Assembly (NCBI GenBank): GCA_022829145.1
Contig: CM040765.1
Location: forward strand, 15,977,792 to 16,041,791
From: Albula goreensis
Taxonomy: Eukaryota; Chordata; Actinopteri; Albuliformes; Albulidae
Length of the DNA: 64,000 bases
Direction of reading: 5' to 3'
The translations under genes and the position numbers were made by a program. This document shows, one piece after another, positions 47,601 to 61,090 of the stretch; positions within the stretch are counted from its first letter, which is position 1, and the number at the start of each line of letters is the position of its first letter. The notes beneath the pieces are model-generated. The model had not been told where the DNA came from. It ran no database searches and saw only the letters and a list, made by a program, of their open reading frames with translations.

Positions 47601-50600
47601 TTAATCTACACTAAAACACTACCAATTTCATTGAAATAAAGTACCTACCTGAGTTATAATATATGTGTGTATATACTATATGTGTGTTAACAATCCTCCA
47701 TTTGTGGTCTTTCAATTTTATTAGCTCACCATTTAGCATATTATATTTGGCAGTTACTTTCAACTTGATTCAACAGCTGTACACAAGTATTAGGAGTAAT
47801 TTGAGTTAGGGAGACAAATTTAAAAAAAAATGAACACAGAAAGCTCTACATACCTACGTTACCAGTCCTGAAGTAGTACAGAGGCACTCATTAATACATT
47901 CCTACACAATCTACACAGACATACTGAGGCACTCAGAATCACTGGGAAATGTTTGCATGGCAAACGACCTTCAGCCCTGCATCAAATTATATCTTGAGAA
48001 TAAACAAGTGGAATATCAGAACATGTTGAAAATGCATTTTACCTTTTGAAGATCTGAATGAGGTCTTTACCAGTTCACTAAACATACCACAGCTGAAGAT
48101 AGCAACAAATTCACACTAGACACCATGTCAAATTTCAGTACAATGAATTTTCAAACAGCACTGAATGCACTTAGAAGGAGTTTATTGTGATGTGGCAAGT
48201 TATATAACAGTACAGACATTTGATCTTGGGCTAGCAAAAAAAGGAAAACCACACACTTTTCAGTTCACAGTCCCAATATTTAAAAAGGGCACTATAATTC
48301 ATCTTCAAATAACATGGATGAGAAGAGCTTAAAAGCCTTTCCTCAGAACTTGAACTCAACCTAAGCATTAAGGCAACAGCATGAAAATCTTATTAAACCA
48401 ATTAGCTAAGAAGAGATCATGATGCAGCTCAAGAATTAACATTATAAAATCACCAGGAAGTATTGCAAATGCAAATAAGTACTATAAAAAAATTCAAGGA
48501 CAGGCGTACATTACTTCTGAGCAATATTTAATAGGACACTAGATAATGGACTAAGGAATAACTCATTCATAGCAATACTATTTAAAGATGGCAAAGAGCC
48601 AACACAACGGTCCTTCGATAGACACATACACTAAATGGAAACCAGAGTTTACTCCCAGCAATCCAAGCTAATAGAGTTGACAACATTATATAGACCATGG
48701 TAAGTTGTGATCATACTGGATTGACTCCAAATATACAACATAATGCAAATATACATAATGCAAGATAGAACACAGAGCATTTTGTTGGTACGTCAAAAGT
48801 AAAACCACACAACAGCCATTACAGTACTGAGTTTAGAGAAATCACCACAAAAGTTGTATGGCTGTTATAAAAACCTGGATTCATGGTACATTTATCAACT
48901 GGCTGCAGGTACCACATATGCACATTTCGAAAGTCCAACTGTAAATGTGAATCTGACGCAGAAATATTTAATATATCTTAAAGCTCATAACTGCAGAGTT
49001 AGAACATAAAAATGAAGACACTGTGCACAAGTGACTGAAGATTCCCTACAACCAAAAATACTAAGAAGTCTAGATTTCCCTTGACTTAAATCTGTAAAAT
49101 GACATACCTCTCACTCATACTCTTATCTGCAACACAATATTGCATCCAGTATGGGAGAGAGAAACATGCAGGGAGAGGGAGCAGTAGGCAGGTCAGTCTG
49201 GCTTCCAGGTGTTTGCGAAGCCCGAGAGGAAACCATGCCCGCGCTGAACCCGCTGGCCTTGCGGCCGCGCCCAACAGACTGAGGGCCACGGCTGACTCTA
49301 TTTACCGTGGGACCTGGCCCACGGCACAAATGATGTGACTCACTTAATGTACTGTGCACCGTCCTTATCTCTGGAGTCGGGTCCAACACATGTGGCGATA
49401 CAAGCCAGAAACAATGGATTTCAGTCAGATGTGGATAAAAGGGGAAAACTGAAGATGTGCAAAGGCAATATAGTAGAGATGGAAAAAGTCCAATATTTGC
49501 CATTGTACCCCATAAGTTTCTTCATGCACAACCAATCCCCTGAGGTGGGTGGGCTTTCTCTCCAGAACAAAACAAATCCTACCTCCCTTGCAAGCTTAAC
49601 CACACTCACTGTAACCCAACAAGCAGTGCCGAATACCAATTTCACCACATTATTTTCACTGTCATTGCCCTTGGACGGAGTAAGCAGCAGGACAGACAAC
49701 CCTTACCAAACTCTGTACTGTCTGTATTTACTGCCAGAGACAGCAATGGACTGGGGCATGATGGAACCGCCTACTGGAACCGACCTGATCAGAACTGTTG
49801 AAACACCTAATTCCAATTTAAACAAAGGCTTTGTGTGCACATAATCCATTTAAATTTAACAAAAGACCACAACACCACCACCACCAGGAACAAAACCGCT
49901 GAATATCCAGGTAAAAGAGCAAAGGCGAGGATCGTATCCCGGGAGGTCATTTCTGACAACAGCGACTGTGACAGCTTTACCGTCTCCCCAGTCTAGAGCC
50001 ACTATTCAAAGCCCTAAAAGTCTCATTTCAATAATAAGTGTCAAACTAAAATATGGCCGACGGTTTGATACAGTAAAGATGTTATGAGTATATAAATCAG
50101 CGGCGACAATCAAAGGCGCTCTCTCACTGCTTACGGGGCTGCTCCAATGACATGGAACGTCAGTGGAAAGACCGGGCCACAAGGGAAATTTGGCAGTCCC
50201 CCCACATCTTACCAAGAACCAACCAATCGGCCAGGCTTTAACCCGTGACATCATAAAACACAGCCTTCACAGTGCCTGAGGCAATCTTTCACATTAAGAG
50301 GCCTACTCTGTCCTGTCAGGCTTCATGTATGGCAGTGATAGGGAACAAATGTGTCCAATTCTCTCACTCAACATTCAATTCAATGCTGCATTTTTTGCAT
50401 GTTGTCTCAATTTTCATCTTAATTGACACATTTCAGTTCAGCTTGTGGCCTTTCAAAAGTGTTTTTTTTTGTTTTTTTTTTTGTTTTGCCCTAGGGCTGA
50501 AGAATAGCAACATACTATATCACTTCAAAGCGAAGTTGGATACTTCTTTGAATTATAGTTGTGATCCATACCTTAGGCACTTCAAAGCCAGTATATTCCA

Positions 50601-52193
50601 CTTCAGTTTGAAATGTACTGATGCGCTGAAGGCCCTTGTAACATTTCTATTATCTATTAAGCCCCTGAAATAATAGCTGTATTTCTGGCACCAACATCCA
50701 TAAAAATACCTGCTGTAAAAAAAGAACTGAAATACTGGAATGTATACACTATTTATGGTTTAAAGTGTTATATACTGATAGTTTAAGACCATTTTGATTC
50801 TGTGCCATTCAAAAGAGCATGTTTGCTTGTGTCTGAAAAAATATAATATACCCAAAGAAAATTGTGGTATGTAAAGTCTGTTTCAATTGAATTTCATATT
50901 CCGGCAAATAGATTAAGTGCTGAATACTCTTCTCTTTTCAGGCCAGAAATAACATCACTGTTTAATGCTGTGTTAGCTCTCACAGTATGGATAACATTAG
51001 TTTGCTATCTACAGCCTGCATTGATAAAAGGATGAACTTCAACCTAAAATCAATAAATTGACTTTTTAAACTACAACAGTGATGATCTGGGCAAACTTGA
51101 TATATGTGCGATATGACTTCCTTTGAATATGATGAAATGGAATAAAAGGCTTTCCAGAGTGAGTGTCAGTCAAGGCCGATACCGTACCACACTTTAATAT
51201 TTAGAAAACCAAAAGCTCCAAGGAGGCAGAACTAGTAATGAAATCCCCAACAGAATTGTATGTTACGTTTACACAAAGTTTACACCAAAATGTAAAAACG
51301 TTCAACTATCTCATGTGCATTCTCAGCTATTTTACCCCCTGAAACTCTTTTACGTATACCTTGACAGTAACAGTGGGTTGCCTCCCATTGAACCACATAA
51401 TTAAATGAGAGAAAATCATCTACCCTTTCACAACAGAAAATGCAAACAAACAGTAGGGTGCATGTGATATTTCAGCTGAGGTCAGTGATGTTCCATTCAA
51501 TGTATTTTTAAGAGAAGCTGAGATTGACACTGGGAATGACTAAAGTCTAATGAAACATATAGAAACAGATGAGATTTGAGGACAAGCTTATACTTGTCCT
51601 TTTGCAAGACCACAAATGCACCCGTGATGCTGTGCACTGAAAAACAGATGCAACGTGCTGCAGCAGGAAGATTCAACTGCCCCTTCAGTCTGTCCACGCT
51701 GCACTCCCGGTTATTTCCCCAAAAGCAGGACGGAGGCAGAAAAGAAACACACAAAGAGAAGCAGGCACTCTGCGATGCCGATCTGCCTGCCAGGGCACTG
51801 TGGAGTGATCAGGGGCCACCTGTCTGGGTGCTGGTATCTGGCCAAGGTTTGAGCTGAGAAAGCCCAGTGCTGATGAAAAAGCCCACAGCCTGGAGTTGGA
51901 GAGAATTTCATTAGAGGAGCGGAGTAGGGGGGAAAAGCCGCGTTGAGCCGGGTGTCTGTTTGCGATCCGTGGGAGGTGGGGAACCTTCACACCTGGGGCT
52001 CTGCCTCTGCGCCGAACCCGAGAAGCTCTGTGATCACCACGGCTCTCCACTCACCAGTGCCTGGCCGCTGCTTCCGTCAGCCCAGGCCTAAATAAACAAT
52101 CAAGTGCCCCGTGCATCCGAGCTGGCCAGAGGAACCCCAGCCAGGGAGGGATCATCAGGATTTTCTTTCATCTCCCTGCCACACCATCCCTCC

Positions 52194-52195
<2 letters not shown>

Positions 52196-52256
<61 letters not shown>

Positions 52257-52329
52257 TCACACACTCACACACACACTACACACACACACACACACACACA
52301 CTCACACACACACTCACACACACACACAC
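52196..52329. repeat. compound CA microsatellite
   Basis: About 134 bases of CA units with interruptions such as ATATAC, CTCACAC and CTAC. The His-Thr reading frames across it are artefacts. Confidence 0.97.
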
Positions 52330-52849
52330 CCCATGCCCTCTTATGCTGTTCAAATACTCCCGCCAGCTGCTGCACACTGTACTAACAGCCTTCACTCCTT
52401 GACTAATTTAAATATTATGCATTAGCAGACACTGGCATATAAAATGATTAGCACAACACTAAAACATTTTTTCTCCTTACGATATCTACGTCTCATTGAA
52501 AATCTTTTGTTTTCAATCATTTGAGGAAAAAGATGTATTATCAGAGGGCAAAGGGGTGTTATATCCTAATACATTCATTCATAATTCTTTATATAAACAT
52601 ACAGGACCAAAATATAGGTGAGCATCTCAATGAATGTGTTGGGGTGGGACAAGAGACAGCTTGCATTCTAACACAAATGCCTCCTGAGAATATCACATAA
52701 ACTAACACTACACATTTTCTGGAGTGATGCTGGCACAACCAATGGAAGATCCATGGAGGATAAATCAAGTGAAAAATAACAGGCTTTCCAGAAGGAAAAC
52801 CCCCCTCTGAATATTTACTGGTACACTGATGTGCTCCTTCAGCCGGAGT

Positions 52850-53560
52850 AAGTTACACAGGAGAGTTGCACGCTCACTCTGATGAAAGAGCCTCTGGTCC
52901 GAAATGCGTCAGTGTGCCATAAATATGCAGAAGGGAGTCTGCCATGTAGAAAGCCTATTATTTCTCCCTAAACTTGTTGTTGTGACACTGCAGTGATTGT
53001 CCATGACAACTAAGTGAGAGGAACATAGACAGGCAGCCGAAACAGAGACAAATCTAAGTGACCGCCAATCAGAAATTTAATAAATAAATTGTCATGGTGA
53101 CCAAATGACAACACTGTTGGCCTCCCGGCTTGCCTTAATAAATAACAAGCAAAGAAAATTATTCCAAGACCCTCGACATGATGCAGAACATCCAGATGAA
53201 GGTATTGACCCCCCTGAGTACATGTTCCAATAACTTGTGTTGTGGTGCCGCAGCCTGTTGATGAGAGTTGAGTTTCAATGGCGCTTGTGGGGAGATGAAT
53301 CAGTGGTTATGTTTTTGCATGGTAGATGAGGCATGGGCCCTGGTCCAAATGGAGCCTGGCGCCGACCCTAGACTTTATTTTGAGGAGCGAGAAACGTCTT
53401 CAAAGCAGGGTAACGAGCCTATTCATTGACATGCATATCCTGGCACTCAAAGTTTCCGCAAACAGCATATTAACAGTCATTTGCATGGGATAAACATTAT
53501 TTACATAATTTGAGAAGCCTGTGAGAACAACAAACGGCAAAGCGGCTGGCTTTCTGTCAC
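52850..53560. promoter_or_regulatory. candidate conserved non-coding element cluster
   Basis: Contains GCCATAAATATGCAG, GCCAATCAGAAATTTAATAAA, TTGTCATGGTGACC, CATGCATATCC, CAGCATATTAACAG and ATTTGCATGGGA (an octamer/POU-like site). It is non-repetitive and ends next to a G-rich tract. Confidence 0.35.
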
Positions 53561-53959
53561 CACTCAGTGGCCAGTGTGCTCCCCCGTACGAGGGTGGGGG
53601 GCCGGGGGCAGAGGGTAGATGGAGGGGGGGCAGGCACTATAAGCCCTGGGTGTGGAGTAATGGGATTCACAATTAAGTTTGTGTCAGTCACAAGTGTTGT
53701 TGTTTTCTTTGCAAGCCCAGTTCAGCAGGGTCAGCAACTGTCAAAATCAACTCGCCAGGCTTGGTCTGCGTGATGTGTGTGTGTGGGAAGACTGTAACAC
53801 TCTCGTTTATTTGTGAAGTCAAAATAAGGGCAAACATTGACTGAATCCAGGCTGTCGTCCCCAGCAAAACAGAGCAATTAGCGTCGCTTCCAAAACGCCA
53901 GATACACTAAAAACAGCCCGACAACACGGAGAACCAGAGCACAAGGCCAACCGCTAAAG

Positions 53960-54260
53960 CTAATTCTATCCACAGCAACGAAGAGAGATGATTTAATAAT
54001 TAAGCGCAGTGGCCCAGTGCCCATCACAGGTTCAGCCTCTTTCATCCCCTTGAACTCATTTTAAAAAATGCTAATGCCAGGCTGGGAAACGACAGCGCGG
54101 AGCGTGTCTGACACGGAGATGCATGTCTGCTTGATAAAGTGTCAGGTTACTAGAATACCTCAGGGAGCCCCTTTCTGAAGCCAGATGGAGGAATCAGAGG
54201 TCCACTTCTGATGGGCTCACAAAGAACGAGCTCTGCGCTGATGCGTGGCGCGTCCCGTAC
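53960..54260. promoter_or_regulatory. candidate conserved non-coding element
   Basis: Contains GATTTAATAATTAAGCGCAG, AATGCTAATGCCAGGCTGGG, GACAGCGCGGAGCG and AGTGTCAGGTTAC in non-repetitive DNA. No ORF was supported. Confidence 0.3.
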
Positions 54261-55019
54261 CTTCACAAAGGGAAAGGAGCCCTCCATTCAGCATCTTCAG
54301 CGTGATCCGTTACCCAACGTCAGGACAATGATGTAGCCGTCTATTTCTGAAAAGCCCCTATCTTGTGCGTCTCATCTGTCTATGACTTAGAGACGTCCTT
54401 GTCTTGTTAACTCCAAGGTGACTTACGAACAGAAGAGAAACAATACTTAACCAACGACGAGGTGATCAGGGTGCATACATGTGTCCATACAACAAAGCAT
54501 CAGTCAACAATGGGGACGTAGCTATGGAGTTGAGAAGGAGAAAAACCCTGAGGTTTCATTCATATATTTTCCATCATGTGTATCCCTGATTTCTACTGAG
54601 AGAAGCCAAGGCAAAAACACAAGGCCTCCAACAGGAAAAACACAGTCCATAATTTTGTCTGTTTTCTAACATGGTACAACCAGCCACTAAAAAGCTGCTG
54701 TAAAATTAAAATCAAGCAGTATTACCAGTGCAAGCTGTCTAACTGATGGATACCAGAGCTAAAGCATCTAGATGAGATTGGTACACTTGGTACCACTTGA
54801 CAGTGATTATTTTTAATCAGTTATTTTGAGTAACTGAGTAATCAGTTATTTGAAACCATTTTGTGGAATATACTGAATCCATGCTGACAGTGTTATGACA
54901 TTTGTTGTAATTGTGCTGTCACGACTTGTTATGTCAGGTATCACGCCTTGCTTATGACAGCATTATGAAGGCATAATCGCTGTTCTCTTCTCCTTTGAAC
55001 CAGTAAACGCAAAGCAGCA

Positions 55020-55400
55020 TGGGAAGGAGAGAGGAGTAATCACGCACTAGATGGAGGATTCAAAATCGAGGGAGCGCCGAAGACAACCCCCCACTGAGCG
55101 CGATTGTTCATGATTACATGTACACAGCGAAAATAAAGAGGGAAAAACATACCCTAATACTCCCCAGAAGCGGCAGAATTTTATTAGATGTGAAGTCTAT
55201 TTATGCATTTCTTTAGGAAAGTGGAGTCTTGATCTCTTGAGGGTGAGAATACATTAAGCAAATCTTTTCCTTCGGCGGGGTAGATACCCCCTTCATTGCA
55301 AAATGTGTGTAATTATGAAAAGCCGATCATACTTCAAGGTTTAAAGGACTGAGGGAACTTGCTCTTGGAGTAGTTTCTATCTTCCCTGGGTAGAATATGA
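55020..55400. promoter_or_regulatory. candidate conserved non-coding element
   Basis: Contains GGAGTAATCACGCACTAG, GAGCGCGATTGTTCATGATT, GAATTTTATTAGATG and GTGTAATTATGAAAAGCCG. It is non-repetitive and lacks coding character. Confidence 0.3.
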
Positions 55401-56934
55401 TTACAGGGCTTTCTTTAAGCAATGACATCTAAACCATTTCTTGATATGAGCAATGTCCTACAGTAATGTTATTTCATTTGAGGCTAATGTTATAGAGAAG
55501 CATTACACTAGTCTCATTTCCAGCTCAACCTTCATAATCCGGGATGGTGACTGAGGGATGGGTACACAGTAAAACAGCCTTTTTGGTTTATGTTGCGCGC
55601 TCTTCTTGGGACACAGTGAGAACAACTCATACAACGTCACAAAACAGCACGTCCTCTCCTAGACCTGGGTACTTAAATTAAGTGGCAGGGAGGGATGTGT
55701 GGATATGCTGTTTGGACTCCAGCCTCTCCTCGTTATTAGAAAGTTAGTGCTATTATTAGCTAAATTAGTCCTACAGTTTATGCACATAAAGTGGAATTAG
55801 ATGTTTGTGTGGTATATATAACATACAATTGCATATATATATATAACAGTTTAGCATCCCTTTCCTAGATCTCAAGTGTGATTTAAGTAGTCTCCGTGGA
55901 AACTGTGTGGCATCCATGAGCACACATGAATTCTGTTCCAAATTTCGGAGCAAAACACCGGGCACCAGTCTGTCCTTAACGTCAGTATTGCAGCCCTTCA
56001 CCTCCAGTGTTTTTTTTGGGGAATAACTTGGTGCAAATCTGCAGCTACTTTGCAGCAAAGCAAACAGGACCTGTCAGGTTTCCGCCCAAGCCTCCTGTAT
56101 ATCTCCAGAAAAACTGAACAGTGTGTTTCCTCTATGGAAGTTCCTCTGTGAATGCTGTTCTACATAGCAGCATGGTGATGAATGCTTGCTTAGGAGAAGG
56201 AAATACACACCTGGATTGATAAGGTGCAGGGTGACGAGAACAACACCTGAAGAAATATTCATATTCACTCTTGCATAGATAATGCTAAAAATATGGTGCT
56301 TTATGAATGCAAGCCCTGGTATTTCTCATGTAAACCAAACATTTAGCCCATTTCTGATTTAGATCTTCATATAAATGATTCATTTTCCCATGCAGAGAGT
56401 AATATCTGCGTAATTAATGGGATTCTGTGCAAAAACCGGTCAAGGATGGCACAGGTTATGACAAACTGCATTCATGAGCAAGAGAGGAAGATGCTACACA
56501 ACAATTAACAGCCTTGTGCATCAACCACAACAAGATTCACAGATCCAGTTGTCACTGCATAAATAATTTACTTTGGTCTCTGCTGGGTGTAATTCTATGC
56601 TATTAGGAAAACACAGTTAATCTCAGGAAATTTTTCCTGCCAGCTGAACTGAATTCAGCAACTTCACTCTGTGCATTTAATAAATGAAGCAGAGCTTTGA
56701 TTGCTTCAGTTCATCTATATATGGCCATCACATCTCATTGGTTAGAAGAATCTACCTGAGCGTACCTTCAGCCTGGCAGGTAGCGCACATATTGTAACAT
56801 GGCAGAAATGCTGATGGCATGCTTTGTTTAAAGCTCTTAAAAGTTAATGTTCAGCATTACCTTGAGACAGCAGTGTGCATTTTGGCATTTGAATTATTTA
56901 TGAGGATGATGTCAGATGGTTGTATGTTATTTTA

Positions 56935-57005
56935 TTTATTTATTCTTTATTTTACCAGGAAGACCTCATTGAGATTGAAATCTCTTTTTCAAGAGGGACC
57001 TTGGG
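56935..57005. repeat. common fish dispersed repeat (CATTGAGAT...TCAAGAGGGACC)
   Basis: The order TTTATTTTACCAGGAAG, CCTCATTGAGATTGAAATCT and TTTTTCAAGAGGGACCTTGG is a motif I recall from many teleost genomic sequences as a retroelement-associated repeat. The exact family is not assigned. Confidence 0.5.
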
Positions 57006-57599
57006 GATGTTGGGAGGCTATTTGTCTGAATCTGTATTGAGTAAACTATTCTGCTCACAATAGCCTGGCTTAATGAACAAACAGAGAGGCACAAACAAGC
57101 TACATGTTCTTACAGTAATGTGAAAACGCACAACCAAATGAAATGCAATCACACTCAGGGCCACCCTGACACATGTCTGAAGGCAGACGTTCCATTGTGA
57201 CATCACTGTAATTAGCCGATTATCATGTAAATGCAATAATTCTGAGAACATTCAGAATGAATGCGGAACATGTTTCCTGGGAAGGCTCAGTGCAGGAGAG
57301 TCTGAGAGTCTGAGGGAAGTCTGGGAAGGGGGAATGGGGGCCAACAGTTTGACATCACTTATGGTGACCACTGAGGCAGTGGCCTCTGCGTTCACACCCA
57401 TGGTCCAGCCCCACGTCTCCCCACCAGCGGCCGCAACAGCCTTCTGCGTGAGAGCCTGGCCGTCTGCTTCCACTTCCCAGCAGAGCAAGGGAAGATCAAC
57501 GTGTCAATCGCTGTCCTGCATCGTTTAGTTCGTGGGGCAGATTTACGGCCAGATCGAACCGCCGAGGCTGTCTTCTTGAGATGCCAGGGCCCATTGTCT

Positions 57600-58070
57600 G
57601 ACAGCACTTGCTAATCTTTAATCTGCAATTAAACGATCAACGTGCCTAAAGAGATAGCTGCCGCAACCAACCCCCCTGCAGCACTACGCTCCCGGCAATC
57701 TATCTTAATAAGGCCAGCGGGACGTCAACCATTAGGGCTACGCCTGTCACTGAGCCTAGTTCAGGGAAAGGTTAGCCTCGGAGGAGAAACGTGGGGGAGC
57801 TACATGGACTCACATCTGTGCGTGTATTAGGTTCCGCAGCACCTTATAAAAGGGGAAACAGGAGAAGGTCTCAGGTGCCAGACCGGGCTCTCTTCTGTGG
57901 ACCGGATCTCTGATCCAGCAGTAATTATAATACGAACAGATTCAATCTGGCAGAGCGCAGACAAACACATTCTTATCTCCATATGCGCACTGAAATTCAG
58001 CCACTGCTTCCTTGCATGCAGCAGTCCACACGCTGAACTCAGACGTGGAGATGCGGGAGGGCCCTTCAAA
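57600..58070. promoter_or_regulatory. candidate conserved non-coding element
   Basis: Contains CTTTAATCTGCAATTAAACG, GATCAACGTGCC, AGCAGTAATTATAATACG and ATATGCGCACTGAAATTC in complex, moderately GC-rich sequence without repeats. Confidence 0.3.
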
Positions 58071-59829
58071 CGCAGCTTTGTGCAGGCAGACTTATGGGCG
58101 ACCGAGCTTTTGTTCCTCTGTTCGCTGGTGGGGGTTGGGGTGAGAGTTGTGGATAATGGGTCCATTTTCACAGGGGCTACATTTGGCTCGGGTGCATGTT
58201 CCACATGGAGCTAATGTAACACTAGATGCAGGCCAAATGAACACCCTACCCTTGGCTAGCAGGAGGACATCTGCTAACTCATAAGATGAGTGCTTTTTTA
58301 TGTCACAATAACCCCTCTGTTACATACACAACAACAAAAAAATGACCTTCAACAAACTTCAGCTGTTAGTAAATCTTGTGTTAACACAGCACAGCTGTCC
58401 AAAACATACTGCAATGCAATCTTTGTCATAAACAATAATCTCATACATTCATCGTTGCCTTTCCTTTAAAAAAAAAAAACTCTGTATGACTAAAGTAAGC
58501 TCACCCGACAAAGCAATGACAAGCCCATCAGGTGTTAAGTAATATTTATGTTATACAGTACAATAGAACTAGTCAGCAGATAGACTGAAACTTTATGAAT
58601 GTCCTTCATACTATGAATGAGCCTGTCTAATGGAAACTGCTGGGGATTTGAGCCCAGGGACAGTGGTGACCTCTGTGACCTTTGACTCCGGCCACGGTCA
58701 CAGTCCAGAATCCCAGAAACTCTCATTGCACAGACGGGTCATGTCCTCTTCACTGTATAATGGATCACAGTCCGCTTCCCCAATGTGTTAATGGCCCTCA
58801 AAGCGCACTGGTTTTGAGGGGGGTGGAGGGGGGATGTGACACTGAGTTCATCGTAATTAGATCGTGGATGGAACCGCCTGTTCTCACAGGGGCGCAAATG
58901 GGGGCTGCGGTCCACCCACCCCCTTCAACCAGCTTGCGGGTTCGAAGCGTATGTTCACCTCCGGTGCCCAAGTGCCCCTGCCGATCGGGATGGGGGGGGT
59001 CTGTCATGGAGCCGTTGCCACAGTTACATGCATTTAAATGGCACACGAGGGTCTTCCACAAGCAAGTAAACAACAGACATTTGGTTAAGTTGGACGAGTG
59101 TGCCAAAAGCTTGGAAGCCACACCGTCTGTTCACTTGAATGAGGGGGCATGAGAGAAAGTCTTGTGCAAAGCCCTCTTTCACTGGGGTTCACTCTCATAT
59201 GGTCATCATACTGTCAGCCCTCCTCTACATGCAGTGGCTCAGACTGGGGTCTGCTCTCGCACATCGGATATTGACACCACTTGGTCACAGATTGCTACCA
59301 CAGTAGAGGGTGATAACACTTGCGAGGGGTGTTGAGGGGTGTCTGGACAGAAACACATTAAGCAAAGGGATCACACACAATGGTCTCGCTAATCTGTGCT
59401 CATTAAAACCAGACCAGAGTTTAATCGGCCAATGTCATCATAAACGGCACGGCTTTGGTGAAATCACGGAAACCTTCCACACAATCCCCAACCCCACCTT
59501 CTTTGGCAAATGATAGTTGCCAAGCAACGATGTTCTGATAACAAAGCGAGACTTGTGGGGGACTGGCAGCAGGTGGGATCTAATCCTGGGAGCATACCTT
59601 GAAATTTATTTGGTTGGGGGAAAGGGGGGCGCAGGTATCAACTGCATTGTGGGTAGAATTGCACTTTGGATTTTGATCCAAAAGAGACTTCCTTATCAAT
59701 GACCTAGCAAGGTCTAAATCTGCATACATAATGTGCATACAATTATCTTCTTCAAAACATCCATCACCGGAAATACAGTGCTAATCTTTTTACTGTCCGT
59801 CTTATCTTGAAAACAGATAGAAAATGCTC

Positions 59830-60330
59830 TAATTGCTAGGAGACGTGATTTCTAAAAGGCAGGCAGCGTGGCCAAAATTAGGTCAAACTGATTACAGTAA
59901 TACATTCTACGTGCATTTCCTTAGAGCTCTGTAATTGAATTAGCCAGAGAGTCACACAGATTAGGCTTCAACTGTTATTGGTCTTTTCAATAGATTTTAC
60001 AATCGGAATAAATTACCTTTGCAAAATACCTGAGTCGTTGGGGTATTGCCTGCATTGACAAGGAATTGATTTAATTTGACAAAGCTTTAATTATAAAAGC
60101 ATTTAATATACACTCAATGACAATGGCTCATCCCGACAGGGACTGAGTAACTGTGTCAGTGTGTCAGTGTGACAAAAGCACTTACAGTCATATCTCACTG
60201 AGTCACGCCACTTTTCTGAGCTCATATTGCACTGGTTAATGGGAGTACAACAAGACAGCAGCCGCCTCTGTGATCAATATTCACACCACAAGGGCTTAAA
60301 ACGATCACGGTAATTGTTGCACTGCTAATA
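59830..60330. promoter_or_regulatory. candidate conserved non-coding element
   Basis: Contains GCTCTAATTGCTAGG, CTGTAATTGAATTAGCC, GGAATTGATTTAATTTGAC and TGATCAATATTCACACCAC. It is non-repetitive, AT-rich and rich in homeodomain cores. Confidence 0.3.
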
Positions 60331-60839
60331 GTGAATAATAAAAGCTCTCGTGTCTAGACTCTATTGTGAAGTGGAACCTTTAGCCAGCGCTGTAATGCAA
60401 ATGACTTCCCCCTGGCTGGCTTTTGTTGGTTATTCCTGGTGTTCCTTATCTGCGCTTCCTCTCTCCCCCCACCCTGAGCTTAGCGATGCAGGCGGTCATG
60501 TCGCCAGGTTGCCCTGCCCCTGTCAGTCGTGGCTTATCAGGGTCTGCCCAGAGAGAGCCCCCGTGACCTGCAGGATGACATGGTGTCCACTGGGGCACAC
60601 CGGTCCCTTTGTGTCTCCACTCCCTCACCCCCATCCCTCCGTCTCTGGCCCTCTCCCTGCGACAACCCCCCACCCCCAGCCAATGACTGTGGTATTCACA
60701 CAAGGTGGTGTGTGTGTGTGGATGACACTGTGGAGACCCATGACTTCAACTTTCTCTCTCACAGGGAGCCCCAACAAAACTATTCTCTCTAAATGTCATC
60801 GCCAATATTGAAGGCAAGTGCAGGCTGGTGGATGAGTAA

Positions 60840-61090
60840 CTGCAGGCCTAGTTACAGATAAGCTGCGGATTTGTCGAGCGCTATCAGATCCGCACAGGAC
60901 CAGGCCAATAATAAAATAAATGAATCAGTTAAGGCTAGCTGAGGTTTATCAAGCTGCTCCCTACCTGTACGAGCTAGCGCGGACGCAGAGGAAGCGGCCC
61001 GGAACCGCACGAGGTGTTAAATATTGTCATTAAGCGTTTCCGTGCCTACAAATCGCATGATAAGCACCTTGCCTCTCACAATCAGTCGCT
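60840..61090. promoter_or_regulatory. candidate conserved non-coding element
   Basis: Contains GCGCTATCAGATCCGCAC (GATA-like core), CAGGCCAATAATAAAATAAA, GTTAAATATTGTCATTAAGCG and AATCGCATGATAAGC. A donor-like ACAG|GTAGGG on the minus strand at about 60965 is not preceded by an open frame. Confidence 0.3.

Noticed and set aside
49086..49140. Possible tiny exon with TTGCAG acceptor and GAGAG|GTATGT donor on the minus strand
   Set aside because: It would be only 19 bases, matches no expected pdzrn4 segment, and such pairs occur by chance.
49335..49844. 169-codon plus-strand ORF
   Set aside because: No domain, low-complexity Thr/Ser/Leu content and no splice or promoter support.
52104..52425. 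His-Thr repeat ORFs in two frames
   Set aside because: They are translations of the CA microsatellite.
60350..60811. 153-codon plus-strand ORF
   Set aside because: Pro/Ser/Leu-rich product of CT-rich sequence and no family resemblance.
60960..61020. Possible upstream pdzrn4 exon ending at a good donor (ACAG|GTAGGG, minus strand)
   Set aside because: The preceding sequence has an in-frame stop and no PDZ1, RING or zinc-finger residues.
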